NCBI GenBank assembly: GCA_030522375.1
Contig: CP130488.1
Span: forward strand, 62,001-126,000
DNA length: 64,000 nt
Direction of reading: 5' to 3'
Source of the DNA: Methanosuratincola petrocarbonis
GTDB lineage: Archaea > Thermoproteota > Methanomethylicia > Methanomethylicales > Methanomethylicaceae
A program made the translations under genes and the position numbers. The notes beneath the pieces were generated by a model. The model had not been told where the DNA came from, ran no database searches, and saw only the letters and a list, made by a program, of their open reading frames with translations. Shown here piece after piece: positions 52,509-61,354 of the stretch (the first letter of the stretch is position 1; every line of letters begins with the position of its first letter).

Positions 52509-52939
52509 GCCTGAGCAATCAGAGGCGCCTTGCCGCAGAAGTCCTCGGTATTGGGGAGACTAGAGTGTGGATAGACCCAACGAGGTTCGAGGACGTGGTG
52601 GCAGCGATAACCCGCGAAGACATACGGAACCTGATCAAAGAAGGTGTGATTAGGGCCAGGCCCGAGAGGGGCGTCAGCAGGGGCAGGTGCAGGATAGCCC
52701 GCCTCCAGAAGAAGAAGGGCCTCAGGAAGGGCCCTGGCAGCCGCAAAGGGACGGTCGAGGGCGACGAATGGGAGTTCCGCATACGCTCCATGCGCGCTTT
52801 CCTCCGCCTCCTCAAGAAGAGGAAGATAATCACACCTGGCATCTACAGGGAGCTCTACCTCAAGGCAAAGGGCGGCGCTTTCCACAACAAGAGGCAGCTC
52901 AAGACATATATCAAGGAGCACGGTTTGGCAAGGAGGTAA
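52505..52939 (+). CDS. rpl19e: Ribosomal protein L19e
   Basis: A 144-residue helical, basic protein: QRRLAAEVLGIGETRVWIDP and KGLRKGPGSRKGT. ATGA overlap with rpl32e. Confidence 0.96.
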   Translation: MSLSNQRRLAAEVLGIGETRVWIDPTRFEDVVAAITREDIRNLIKEGVIRARPERGVSRGRCRIARLQKKKGLRKGPGSRKGTVEGDEWEFRIRSMRAFLRLLKKRKIITPGIYRELYLKAKGGAFHNKRQLKTYIKEHGLARR

Positions 52940-52945
52940 TGTTAG

Positions 52946-53536
52946 TTGGCAAAGGGAACGATTTACAGGGTCGCCTTCCGGAGAAGGCGTGAGGACAGGA
53001 CCGATTATCGCCTCAGGAAGAGGCTCATATCAAGCAGGCTTCCGAGGCTAGTTATCAGGCGGAGCCTCAAGCACACCTATCTCCAGCTTGTGGAAGCAAG
53101 GATCGAGGGTGACCATGTCCTGGTCTCCGCGAGCACAGCGGAGCTGAGGAAGTACGGGTGGAAGGGCGGCACAGGCAATGTCCCTGCTGCATACCTCGCC
53201 GGTTTCCTCATCGGGAAGAAGGCGATAGCCAAGGGCATTAGCAAGGCCATCGTCGACATAAACGGCTATGCAGTGACGAAGTCCAACCGCATACTGAACG
53301 CAATGAAGGGCGCGATCGACTCTGGGATGGAGATACCGCACGGCGAAGAGATTCTCCCTGACGAGGAGAGGGCAAAGGGCGCTGCGATTGCTGAATTCGC
53401 CTCAGCCCTCCAGGGCGAGGATCCTGAAAAGTACCGGCGCATGTTCTCAAGCTACCTTAAGAATGAACTGCCCCCTGAGAACATTGTTGATCACTTCGAC
53501 AGTGTCAAGGCGGCGATAGAGAAAGAGGTGAGATGA
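52946..53536 (+). CDS. rpl18: Ribosomal protein L18
   Basis: A 196-residue 5S-binding protein: FRRRREDRTDYRLRKRLI and NVPAAYLAGFLIGKKA. TTG 52946 start. Confidence 0.95.
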   Translation: MAKGTIYRVAFRRRREDRTDYRLRKRLISSRLPRLVIRRSLKHTYLQLVEARIEGDHVLVSASTAELRKYGWKGGTGNVPAAYLAGFLIGKKAIAKGISKAIVDINGYAVTKSNRILNAMKGAIDSGMEIPHGEEILPDEERAKGAAIAEFASALQGEDPEKYRRMFSSYLKNELPPENIVDHFDSVKAAIEKEVR

Positions 53537-53537
53537 G

Positions 53538-54143
53538 TTGTCGTACCAAACAACCCAGTGGATACCGAGGACATCCCTCGGGAAGGCTGTACTAGAAGGC
53601 AAGATCACGAGCATCAAAGATGTCTTCGAGCAGAACCAGCCGATCAAGGAGCCTGAGATAGTGGACGCTCTGCTGCCCGATATGAAGCATGAGGTCTTGG
53701 ACGTAAGCGTTGTCCAGAAGCAGACTGACGCCGGCGAGATCACCAAGTTCAAGATCGGCGTAGTGGTTGGAAACGGGGACGGGTACATCGGGGTCGGCAT
53801 AGGAAAGTCAAAGCAGATGCGGTTCGCGATCGACAAGGCAGTGGCCGACGCAAAGCTAAACCTCACTCCCGTGAGGAGGGGCTGCGGTAACTGGGAGTGC
53901 CCTTGCGGCAAGCCGCACAGCCTTCCATTCAAGGTCACAGGGAAGAATGGCAGCGTATCCGTAGTGCTGTTGCCTGCTCCCAAAGGGATCGGTCTAGTTG
54001 GCGGAGAGGTCGCAAAGACGATACTCCGGTACGCTGGCATCAAGGACGCATGGGTAGTTTCCTTCGGGGAGACGAGGACCACAATCAACTTCGCTGGCGC
54101 GGTCTACGATGCGTTGAAGAACACTTACAGGTTCAAGCGGTGA
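53538..54143 (+). CDS. rps5: Ribosomal protein S5
   Basis: A 201-residue protein with a double-stranded RNA-binding part (VVGNGDGYIGVGIGKSKQM) and CGNWECPCGKPHSLPFKV, a cysteine set typical of archaeal S5. TTG start one base after rpl18. Confidence 0.96.
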   Translation: MSYQTTQWIPRTSLGKAVLEGKITSIKDVFEQNQPIKEPEIVDALLPDMKHEVLDVSVVQKQTDAGEITKFKIGVVVGNGDGYIGVGIGKSKQMRFAIDKAVADAKLNLTPVRRGCGNWECPCGKPHSLPFKVTGKNGSVSVVLLPAPKGIGLVGGEVAKTILRYAGIKDAWVVSFGETRTTINFAGAVYDALKNTYRFKR

Positions 54144-54153
54144 GGTTTTGAAA

Positions 54154-54612
54154 ATGAAGACATACCTTGTAATACGCCTAAGGGGCGAGATGGGGATCGC
54201 ACCCGAAATATTGGACACTCTCTCGAGGATGAACCTGCCATCGAAGTTCTCTGCAACACTGGTATCAGACACCCCTTCGAATATCGGGATGCTGAACAAG
54301 GTCGCAGACTACGTCACTTGGGGGGAGATAGATCAACCTTCCTTGGTCGAGCTCCTGAAGAAAAGGGGGCGCCTCCCAGGGGACAGGCGCCTTAGCGAAG
54401 AGGTGCTCAAAGAGCTCTCGCTCGGAACATTCGAGGAACTGGCGGAGATGATGCTGAAAGAGGGCTCTGTTATCCCGCCGATTAAGAGGACATTCCGCCT
54501 TACGCCGCCGAGCGGAGGCTTCAAGGGGCACATCACGAGGCACCTTAAATCGGGTGGCGAGCTCGGCTACCGCGGAGCGGCGATAGCGGAACTGCTTCGC
54601 AAGATGATCTAA
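54154..54612 (+). CDS. rpl30: Ribosomal protein L30
   Basis: A 152-residue archaeal L30 (L7 type): YLVIRLRGEMGIAPEILDTL and FRLTPPSGGFKGHI. ATG 54154 has GAGG at good spacing; TTG 54148 is in frame. Confidence 0.95.
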   Translation: MKTYLVIRLRGEMGIAPEILDTLSRMNLPSKFSATLVSDTPSNIGMLNKVADYVTWGEIDQPSLVELLKKRGRLPGDRRLSEEVLKELSLGTFEELAEMMLKEGSVIPPIKRTFRLTPPSGGFKGHITRHLKSGGELGYRGAAIAELLRKMI

Positions 54613-54761
54613 GGCCTTCCTCTCCCCCCATTTCCTTCGATTGTCGAACTTTTCTTTCCATCCAGGCATCGGATACCGCGACCTCATCGCCGCCTCCAAA
54701 AGGTAAAAATATTTAAGATAGGCATCTTTCTTCTAAACGCTAATCCTAGTGGTGTTTACAG

Positions 54762-55196
54762 ATGGTCGTCAGAAGAGATCGAAAAGTCCGCAGACAGCGC
54801 GGCTCAAGGCTCTACGGTTGGGGCACGATTGGCCAGCACAGGAAGTCGGGAATGCGGGGCGGTTTCGGAAACGCAGGCATGCACAAGCACAAGTGGAGCT
54901 GGACGGTGAAATACGGCAAGGATCATTACGGTAAGGACGGCTTTGTCAGGCCGGCAGCAGTTCTTGAGGAAGTCTCTGCGATAAACGTCGGCTCGCTCCA
55001 GTCCCTGGTGGAGGGCAAGGTTGTCGAGAAGGACGAGAAGGGGAGGGCAGTGATCGACCTCTCTTCGCTTGGCTACGACAAGCTACTGGGAGGGGGCAAG
55101 ATAGACTTCCCTGTTGTGGTCAAAGCAGGCAAATTCACCGAGCTTGCAAAGAAGAAGGTCGCAGATGCCGGCGGCGAAGTCATAGCCGCTGAGTGA
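54762..55196 (+). CDS. rpl15: Ribosomal protein L15
   Basis: A 144-residue protein; RQRGSRLYGWGTIGQHRKSG and RGGFGNAGMHKHKWSW are typical archaeal L15. It has its own AT-rich upstream region (TATTTAAGAT near 54710) and starts at ATG 54762. Confidence 0.96.
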   Translation: MVVRRDRKVRRQRGSRLYGWGTIGQHRKSGMRGGFGNAGMHKHKWSWTVKYGKDHYGKDGFVRPAAVLEEVSAINVGSLQSLVEGKVVEKDEKGRAVIDLSSLGYDKLLGGGKIDFPVVVKAGKFTELAKKKVADAGGEVIAAE

Positions 55197-55220
55197 TAGG
55201 CGTCCACGAGTGAGAGGCCC

Positions 55221-56636
55221 ATGCCCAGATTTTTGGAGCTGATGGATCCGTTAGTCAGGCGGCTTCCAGAGATACCGAAGCCGCAGCGCAAGGTCAGCCT
55301 GAAGGAGAAGGCGCTCTGGACTGTGTTGGCCCTCTCGATTTACCTCATAATGGCCGAGATCCCGCTCTACGGCGTCCCTTTTTCAGGGGGCACCTTTGAG
55401 CAGTTCCTGATTTACCGGATCATCTTCGCGTCGAAGAAGGGCACACTGATGGATCTCGGTATAGGCCCGATCGTGACCGCAGGGCTGATCATGCAGATAC
55501 TCGCCGGCTCCAAGATACTAAACGTCAATATGTCCAACCCGAAGGACAGGGGCCTCTTCACAGGGACACAAAAGATATTCGCTATAGTAATGACTGTTGT
55601 CGAGGCAGTCGCCTTCCTCTTGGGAGGCTCTTACGGCGCCACAACGACAACTGCGTCCGTGCTCATTATAGGTCAGTTGTTGGCTGTCGGCATACTCGTG
55701 CTGCTCCTTGATGAGATGATACAGAAGGGTTGGGGGCTAGGCAGCGGCATAAGCCTCTTCATCCTCGCCGGCGTAGCGCAGCAGGTCGTCTGGCTGTGTT
55801 TCTCGCCTGTCGGCCCCGTCGCAGACGGCAAGGCGCTGGGCGCAATAATCGCCTTCTTCCAGACCATATTCAGCGGCGAGAGCATCCTGCTTGCATTCTC
55901 GAGGTATCCCTATCCTGACATGGTGGGGTTCCTGGCGATGCTCTTGGTCTTCTTCATTGCCGTATACCTGGAAGGGATGAAGATTGAGATTCCCGTCGCG
56001 TACGCCAAGTACGGCGGAATGCGCGCCAAGATCCCGCTCAAGTTCCTATACGTCTCCAACATACCCGTCATACTTACATCTGCCCTGTTCGCAAACTTCT
56101 ACTACTTCGGGCAGGTGATATGGAACAACTTCAACCAGGGCAACGCAAATCCGTGGCTGAACTGGCTAGTCCAGTTCGACGCGAACTACACCCTGATGCC
56201 TGGCAGCTTCCTGTACTACATCCAGCCCCCGCGGAGCCTCGCCGCCGTTGCGAATGATCCCCTACACGCGCTGTTTTACATTTTGATCCTTGTCGGCTTC
56301 TCGGTGATCTTCGCCAAGATCTGGGTCGAGGTCTCTGGGATGAGCGCGAAGAACCAGGCCACGCAGCTCGTGGATGCTGGTCTCCAGATACCTGGATTCA
56401 GGAGATCGCCTGCTGTAATAGAGTCCATGCTCAACAGGTACATCCCGCCCCTCACCATACTCAGCGGCATAACTATTGGTCTCCTTGCAGGCTTCGCGGA
56501 CATGCTCGGCGCCATCGGCAGCGGCATAGGAATACTGCTCTCTGTGGGCATCATATACCAGTACTACCAGATACTCGCGAAAGAGCAGCTCGCCGAGACC
56601 TACCCAGGTCTTGGAAGGCTGCTGGGTCAGGAGTGA
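55221..56636 (+). CDS. secY: Protein translocase subunit SecY
   Basis: A 471-residue channel protein with about ten membrane helices: LYGVPFSGGTFEQFL plug region, TGTQKIFAIVMTVVEA, and GIGILLSVGIIYQYYQILAKEQ at the C terminus. It forms the protein-export pore. Confidence 0.97.
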   Translation: MPRFLELMDPLVRRLPEIPKPQRKVSLKEKALWTVLALSIYLIMAEIPLYGVPFSGGTFEQFLIYRIIFASKKGTLMDLGIGPIVTAGLIMQILAGSKILNVNMSNPKDRGLFTGTQKIFAIVMTVVEAVAFLLGGSYGATTTTASVLIIGQLLAVGILVLLLDEMIQKGWGLGSGISLFILAGVAQQVVWLCFSPVGPVADGKALGAIIAFFQTIFSGESILLAFSRYPYPDMVGFLAMLLVFFIAVYLEGMKIEIPVAYAKYGGMRAKIPLKFLYVSNIPVILTSALFANFYYFGQVIWNNFNQGNANPWLNWLVQFDANYTLMPGSFLYYIQPPRSLAAVANDPLHALFYILILVGFSVIFAKIWVEVSGMSAKNQATQLVDAGLQIPGFRRSPAVIESMLNRYIPPLTILSGITIGLLAGFADMLGAIGSGIGILLSVGIIYQYYQILAKEQLAETYPGLGRLLGQE

Positions 56637-56646
56637 GGTGTTTGGG

Positions 56647-57243
56647 ATGTCTTCGGTCGAAAAGCGCGGCAAAATAGTGATTGTGACTGGCGTTCCTGGG
56701 GTCGGCAAGACGACTGTCCTGAACGCCGCCCTAGATCTCTGCCGTGGGGCTGGCAAGGAGGTCTCGCTCCTCAACTACGGCAACGTAATGTTCGAGGAGG
56801 CATCCAGACGCGGTCTCGTCAAGGCAAGGGACGAGATGCGGCACCTCCCAGTCAAGACCCAGATTGAGCTCCAGCTCCAAGCATCGGAATCAATAAGAGC
56901 GGCAAAGGGGAATGTGATAGTCGACACGCACATGTTCATAAATACCCCCAAGGGCTATATGCCGGGGATACCGTCTTGGGTGGCCGAGTCGCTGAAGCCG
57001 GACGCCATCGTCCTCCTCGAGGCCGAACCAGAAGAAATTTCCAAGCGCCGGAGGAAGGACGCTGCTATCCGCGTGCGTGAGGCCGACTCGCCCGAGAGGA
57101 TCACCGAACACCAGATGATGGGCAGGTACGGCGCTGCCGCAATTTCAGTTCAGACCGGTTGCACGGTCGTTATAGCAAAGAACAAGGAAGGCGGTCACCT
57201 TGAGGCCGCCAAAGCGATAGCCTCGCTATTCGAGGGGGAGTGA
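56647..57243 (+). CDS. adkA: Archaeal adenylate kinase
   Basis: A 198-residue kinase interconverting AMP, ATP and ADP; P-loop VTGVPGVGKTTV and DTHMFINTPKGYMPGIPSWV are archaeal AdkA features. ATG 56647 is chosen over an upstream in-frame ATG 56611 inside secY. Confidence 0.95.
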   Translation: MSSVEKRGKIVIVTGVPGVGKTTVLNAALDLCRGAGKEVSLLNYGNVMFEEASRRGLVKARDEMRHLPVKTQIELQLQASESIRAAKGNVIVDTHMFINTPKGYMPGIPSWVAESLKPDAIVLLEAEPEEISKRRRKDAAIRVREADSPERITEHQMMGRYGAAAISVQTGCTVVIAKNKEGGHLEAAKAIASLFEGE

Positions 57244-57247
57244 TCGA

Positions 57248-57769
57248 ATGGACCTGAACGAGATCTACCTCGCCATCGTCAACGCGGTATCGGGCGCAAT
57301 GGGCCCTGCCAAGGACTACCCGCTGTCGGTCCTCTCCATTTTTCTGATCACGATCGTAATGGCGGTTATCTCGTCAGGGGTCACAAGGCTCGTGGTGGAC
57401 GTGGACCTCCTGAGGCGGCGCACATCCGAAGTCAGGGCCTGGCAGAAGGAATACACCCAGGCGATAAGGTCCAAGGACGAGAAGGCGATCGCAAGGCTGA
57501 AGAAGAAGGAGCAGGCGATCAAGACAGCACAGGCAGAGATGTCGAAGGAACAGTTCAAGCCCCTCATCTTCACGATCATCCCGTTCTTCATATTCTATTA
57601 TGTATTCTATGCCGTCTTCGGGTACAACCAATTGACTGTCGCGGTATCTCCGATATCCCTGCCATTTGTTGGGACGGAGCTTAATTTCTGGGTCTGGTAC
57701 CTACTCTCGTCCTTCAGCGTCTCCTCGCTGATCCAACGGATCTTCGGACTACCTTCGGCCGCCGACTAG
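57248..57769 (+). CDS. DUF106 membrane protein (archaeal YidC/EMC3/GET1-like insertase)
   Basis: A 173-residue protein with three membrane helices and a coiled-coil/hydrophilic segment between the first two (LLRRRTSEVRAWQKEYTQA). DUF106 proteins are archaeal relatives of YidC/EMC3 insertases and sit after adkA in many archaea, next to SecY. Confidence 0.9.
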   Translation: MDLNEIYLAIVNAVSGAMGPAKDYPLSVLSIFLITIVMAVISSGVTRLVVDVDLLRRRTSEVRAWQKEYTQAIRSKDEKAIARLKKKEQAIKTAQAEMSKEQFKPLIFTIIPFFIFYYVFYAVFGYNQLTVAVSPISLPFVGTELNFWVWYLLSSFSVSSLIQRIFGLPSAAD

Positions 57770-57784
57770 AGCGGGGGCATTGAA

Positions 57785-58357
57785 TTGGAAAAACCAACGT
57801 TCCCAAAAGGTTTCTTGGTGACGATAAGCGGACCGCCGGGCTCGGGGAAGTCGCACTGCGCCTCCAGACTTGCTGAGCTGTACCGCATCCCACACCACTC
57901 AGCAGGCTCCATATTCCGTTCGATCGCTAAGGAGAGGGGGCTCTCAATTGAGGAGCTCTCGAAGGTCTCCGCTTCCGATCCTTCGGTCGACAGGGAGATA
58001 GACCTGAGGACAGAGGGGTACGCCAGGGCAGGCGGCTGCATCCTGGAGGGCAGGCTCGTCTCCTGGTTCTCGGGAGGCGTCCCGAAGCTCAGTTTTTACC
58101 TCACGGCTCCATTCGAGGTCAGGGCCCGCCGGATAGCGGAGCGGGAGGGCATACCTATCGAGGAAGCGGTCATTAGGACGAAGGATAGGCAGGAGAACGA
58201 GAGGCAGCGCTACCTCTCGATATACGGCATCGACATCTCCGACCTCTCGGGGTATGATTTCGTTGTGAACACGTCGATATGGGGCAAGGATGAGATCGTC
58301 GCCCTGCTCAAGTCCGTGATAGACCTATATCTCACGACACACTTCGGCAGGCGATAA
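57785..58357 (+). CDS. cmk: Cytidylate kinase
   Basis: A 190-residue kinase for CMP/dCMP; P-loop ISGPPGSGKSHCASRLAE with HHSAGSIFRSIAKERG. TTG 57785 start. In euryarchaea rpl34e usually precedes this gene; here the gap is only 15 bases. Confidence 0.93.
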   Translation: MEKPTFPKGFLVTISGPPGSGKSHCASRLAELYRIPHHSAGSIFRSIAKERGLSIEELSKVSASDPSVDREIDLRTEGYARAGGCILEGRLVSWFSGGVPKLSFYLTAPFEVRARRIAEREGIPIEEAVIRTKDRQENERQRYLSIYGIDISDLSGYDFVVNTSIWGKDEIVALLKSVIDLYLTTHFGRR

Positions 58358-58403
58358 GATAAATAGAGCAGGGGACAAATTTCGTGATGAATGGTGCGTC
58401 TTT

Positions 58404-59378
58404 TTGAACGGCGAGTACCTAGTCAAGGTCGAAGAGCCATCGGGCCCATCGCACGGGTGGAGACCCAGGGAAAGGCCGCTAAGTGAGTATCTCGCCACAG
58501 GGGTGATTAACCTTGACAAGCCTCCGGGACCGAGCAGCCACGAGGTAGTGGCTTGGGTCAAGCGTCTCCTCTCGCTTGGGAGGGCTGGCCACGGCGGAAC
58601 CCTGGATCCAAAGGTCAGCGGCGTGCTCCCGATCACTCTCGAGAGGGCGACTCGGATAATCTCATTCGTGATGCGGTCCGGTAAGGAGTATGTCTGCATC
58701 ATGGAGCTTCACGAGGATGTGGCCAGGGAACGCCTCGAGGCTGCCATAAGTGAATTTGTCGGCCCAATATATCAGCTCCCGCCAGTGCGTTCGGCAGTCA
58801 AGCGTGCCCTCAGGGTCAGGAACATCTACTCGATCGAAGTCTTGGAAAAGGACGGCAAGTACGTCCTGATGAGGGTCAGCTGCGAGGCTGGGACCTACAT
58901 CAGGAAGCTCTGCCACGATCTGGGCGAGGTCTTGGGTGTGGGTGCCCACATGCGCGAGCTCCGGAGGACGCGGGCGGGTCCGTTCAGGGAGGATGAGGGC
59001 CTCCATACGCTCCACGAGCTCCTCGACGCGATCACGCTCTGGAAGGATAGGGGGGACGAGAATGCCCTCAGGGAGGTCGTCTCGCCGATCGAGGATTTCC
59101 TGGGGGATTTCCCCAAGGCGTTCATCAGGGACTCTGCAGTGGATGCAATATGCCACGGGGCAAGCCTTGCAGCGCCCGGTCTCCTCAAGATAAGCAAGGG
59201 CGTCAAGCCCGGAGATACGCTCTGCATAATGACCGGAAAGGGCGAGCTCGTCGGGATTGCAAAGGCGAGGCTCAGCAGCGAGGAGTGCATCCGTTCCGAA
59301 AGCGGGATTCTAGCCGACACCGAAAGGATAGTCATGGAGCCCGGGACTTACCCGAAGGGGTGGACATCGGGTGAGTGA
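58404..59378 (+). CDS. cbf5: tRNA/rRNA pseudouridine synthase Cbf5 (TruB family)
   Basis: A 324-residue enzyme; motif II GRAGHGGTLDPKVSGVLP holds the catalytic aspartate, with a C-terminal PUA domain (CHGASLAAPGLLKISKGVK). It works in H/ACA RNPs and on tRNA position 55. TTG 58404 start. No rpl14e lies in the 46-base gap from cmk. Confidence 0.95.
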   Translation: MNGEYLVKVEEPSGPSHGWRPRERPLSEYLATGVINLDKPPGPSSHEVVAWVKRLLSLGRAGHGGTLDPKVSGVLPITLERATRIISFVMRSGKEYVCIMELHEDVARERLEAAISEFVGPIYQLPPVRSAVKRALRVRNIYSIEVLEKDGKYVLMRVSCEAGTYIRKLCHDLGEVLGVGAHMRELRRTRAGPFREDEGLHTLHELLDAITLWKDRGDENALREVVSPIEDFLGDFPKAFIRDSAVDAICHGASLAAPGLLKISKGVKPGDTLCIMTGKGELVGIAKARLSSEECIRSESGILADTERIVMEPGTYPKGWTSGE

Positions 59379-59379
59379 C

Positions 59380-60018
59380 ATGGGTCAACACGCTAGCCAC
59401 TACTACGACTCTAGGCCAGTCCAGCCCAAAAGGCGTTTTTTCATAAGGCTGAATATCAGGGGGCAGTTCCTTGAGTTCGCTAGCTCAAGCGGGGTCTTCT
59501 CAAAGGACAAAGTCGATTTGGGGACCCTGGTGCTGATAGACAGTCTGGAGCTCCCTGATTCAGGTGAAGTGTTGGACATGGGGTGCGGTTACGGCGCGAT
59601 AGGGATAGCCATTGCAAAGCTTTACCCTGCGCTTAAGGTCACGATGGTGGACGTTAATCCCGCCGCTGTGAAGCTGGTCAGGGAGAACATAGAGAGGAAT
59701 GATGTCCAGAACGCTGAGGTCCTGCACAGCGATTTGTACTCCCTGCTGGGGGGCAGGTACTTCGACGCGATCGTCTCGAACCCGCCCCTGGCTGCAGGCT
59801 ACAAGACGATCTTCCCGATGATCGAGGGGGCTTTCGGCCACCTTAGGGACGGCGGGTTCTTGCAGATCGTGCTCCGCAAAGGGGTAAACGCGATCCCAAG
59901 GAAGATGGAGGACGTCTTCCAAAACGTAACTACCGTCTCAAAAAAGAGCGGCTACAGGGTCTTTAGGTCCCTCAAGAACCCTCTCGGCAGTTCTAGTATG
60001 AGGGATCTCCACGATTGA
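59380..60018 (+). CDS. Class I SAM-dependent methyltransferase (RsmC/MTS-like)
   Basis: A 212-residue methyltransferase with VLDMGCGYGAIGIAIAK (motif I) and the NPPL motif (SNPPLAAGYK) typical of guanine-N2 or adenine RNA methylases. It follows cbf5 directly, suggesting rRNA or tRNA modification. ATG 59380 has GGTGAG four bases upstream; GTG 59371 overlaps cbf5. Confidence 0.87.
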   Translation: MGQHASHYYDSRPVQPKRRFFIRLNIRGQFLEFASSSGVFSKDKVDLGTLVLIDSLELPDSGEVLDMGCGYGAIGIAIAKLYPALKVTMVDVNPAAVKLVRENIERNDVQNAEVLHSDLYSLLGGRYFDAIVSNPPLAAGYKTIFPMIEGAFGHLRDGGFLQIVLRKGVNAIPRKMEDVFQNVTTVSKKSGYRVFRSLKNPLGSSSMRDLHD

Positions 60019-60071
60019 CCGCGGAGGAAAAAGCAAAAAAATATCCGCCTCCATTTGTTAGGGAGGTACAA

Positions 60072-60196
60072 GCCGAGGTATCCTAGCCTGGTAGGGAGCA
60101 ATCCGATAGGGCTCATGCCTGGAGAAGGCTAGGGCTCTTCCTGAGAGCTTGTGACTCGTAAGGGTCTCGGGGGTTCAAATCCCCCCCTCGGCGCCA
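60072..60196 (+). tRNA. tRNA-Ser(GGA) with 21-nt intron and extra 15 nt in the D arm
   Basis: Acceptor GCCGAGG/CCTCGGC, G73, encoded CCA, T arm GGGGG-TTCAAAT-CCCCC and a long variable arm GACTC-GTAA-GGGTC mark a class II serine tRNA. Anticodon stem CATGC/GCTTG (one U-U mismatch) holds CTGGAG|A, giving GGA (60121-60123). A 37/38 intron (60125-60145) has the same length as in tRNA-Ser(TGA) and the same AGA bulges; the central helix CTGG/CCTG has one mismatch. The D arm is 15 bases too long: TAGGG occurs at 60092-60096 and again at 60107-60111, with a GGA-GCAA-TCC hairpin between. This could be a second intron or an insertion. Confidence 0.75.
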
Positions 60197-60343
60197 TTCC
60201 TTCAAACGAGCATTTTGCCTTCCCATCAAACCTTTTATACTCCGGAGACGTGTTCGTGGAGGCTCATATGGGGTCCACGCTCGTCTGCGAGGCGTTAGAG
60301 TTAAATACTTTCATATTATTCTTTATTTGCCTTTAAGAAGGGG

Positions 60344-60829
60344 ATGCGTCTATTGAGTTCCTCATACAGACACATAGTCAGGCTGATCGATACCGACCTG
60401 AAGGGGGAGGAGAAAGTAGGGTACTCCCTGAGCAGAATAAGAGGTATCGGAATCAATATGGCATACGCACTCACTCGGAGCTGCGGTGTCGATCCCGAGT
60501 CCCGTGTGGGCTACCTCCAGGACAGCGACATCAAGAGGATTGAGGAAGCCCTTTCAACAATCTCGTCTAAGTTCCCAAGTTACATGCTGAACAGAAGGAA
60601 AGATCCCTTCACCGGCCAGGACCAGCACCTGCTCGGCTCAGACTTGGTGGTAGGTATAAAGTCAGACATAGACCTCATGAAGAAGATACGGAGCTGGAGG
60701 GGCGTCAGGCACTCCCTAGGGCTGAAGGTCCGCGGGCAGTGCACGAGGACGACTGGAAGGTTCGGTTCATCCGTTGGTGTAACAAGGAAGGCGTCAACTG
60801 GAGCTGGCGCCTCACAGGGATCCAAATAA
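60344..60829 (+). CDS. rps13: Ribosomal protein S13
   Basis: A 161-residue protein; HIVRLIDTDLKGEEKVGYSL and RGQCTRTTGRFGSSVGV-type C terminus. ATG 60344 or TTG 60353. A TATA-like GTTAAATACTT (60299-60309) starts the alpha-type cluster. Confidence 0.95.
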   Translation: MRLLSSSYRHIVRLIDTDLKGEEKVGYSLSRIRGIGINMAYALTRSCGVDPESRVGYLQDSDIKRIEEALSTISSKFPSYMLNRRKDPFTGQDQHLLGSDLVVGIKSDIDLMKKIRSWRGVRHSLGLKVRGQCTRTTGRFGSSVGVTRKASTGAGASQGSK

Positions 60830-60842
60830 TAGGTGATCTGAC

Positions 60843-61352
60843 ATGGGTGACCCAAAGAAAAGCAGGAGGAAATGGCAAGGTCCGAGGCACCCTTGGAGGA
60901 AAGAAAGCCTGGTCTCAGAGCTTGCCCTTCTGGGCAAGTACGGTCTCAGGAACAAGAGGGAGCTCTGGACAGCCGAAACCAAGCTCAAGTCTTTTAGGGA
61001 GCGGGCCAGCGAGATCCTCGCCATAGAGGATCCCGCGGTCAGGGAGGCTGAGGAGCGGAAGCTGGTTCAGCGTCTCGCGAGCCTCGGTCTCCTGAGCGAG
61101 GAAGCTGTCCTCGACAACGTTCTGGGTCTCAGCGTCGAAAACATCTTGGACAGGAGGCTCCAGAGCGTGATCCTGAAACTCGGATTTGCTGCAACTCCCT
61201 ACCAGTCAAGGCAGCTCATAGCCCACGGCCATGTGCTCCTTGACGGGCGGAGGGTGACGTCGCCTGGTTATCTGGTAAAGCGAGACGAAGAGCCGAAGAT
61301 AACTTGCGATATCAAGCTAACCTCACCCGAGGCAGCTTCACAGGAGGCATAG
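60843..61352 (+). CDS. rps4: Ribosomal protein S4
   Basis: A 169-residue protein with the archaeal N terminus MGDPKKSRRKWQGPRHPWRK and an S4 RNA-binding domain (HGHVLLDGRRVTSPGYLV). Confidence 0.96.
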   Translation: MGDPKKSRRKWQGPRHPWRKESLVSELALLGKYGLRNKRELWTAETKLKSFRERASEILAIEDPAVREAEERKLVQRLASLGLLSEEAVLDNVLGLSVENILDRRLQSVILKLGFAATPYQSRQLIAHGHVLLDGRRVTSPGYLVKRDEEPKITCDIKLTSPEAASQEA

Positions 61353-61354
61353 CA

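Noticed and set aside
60072..60196. Reading the tRNA as Thr(CGT), Thr(TGT), Met(CAT) or Leu(GAG)
   Set aside because: None gives a five-pair anticodon stem with a proper variable region; the long variable arm, G73 and CTGGAGA loop fit Ser(GGA) best.
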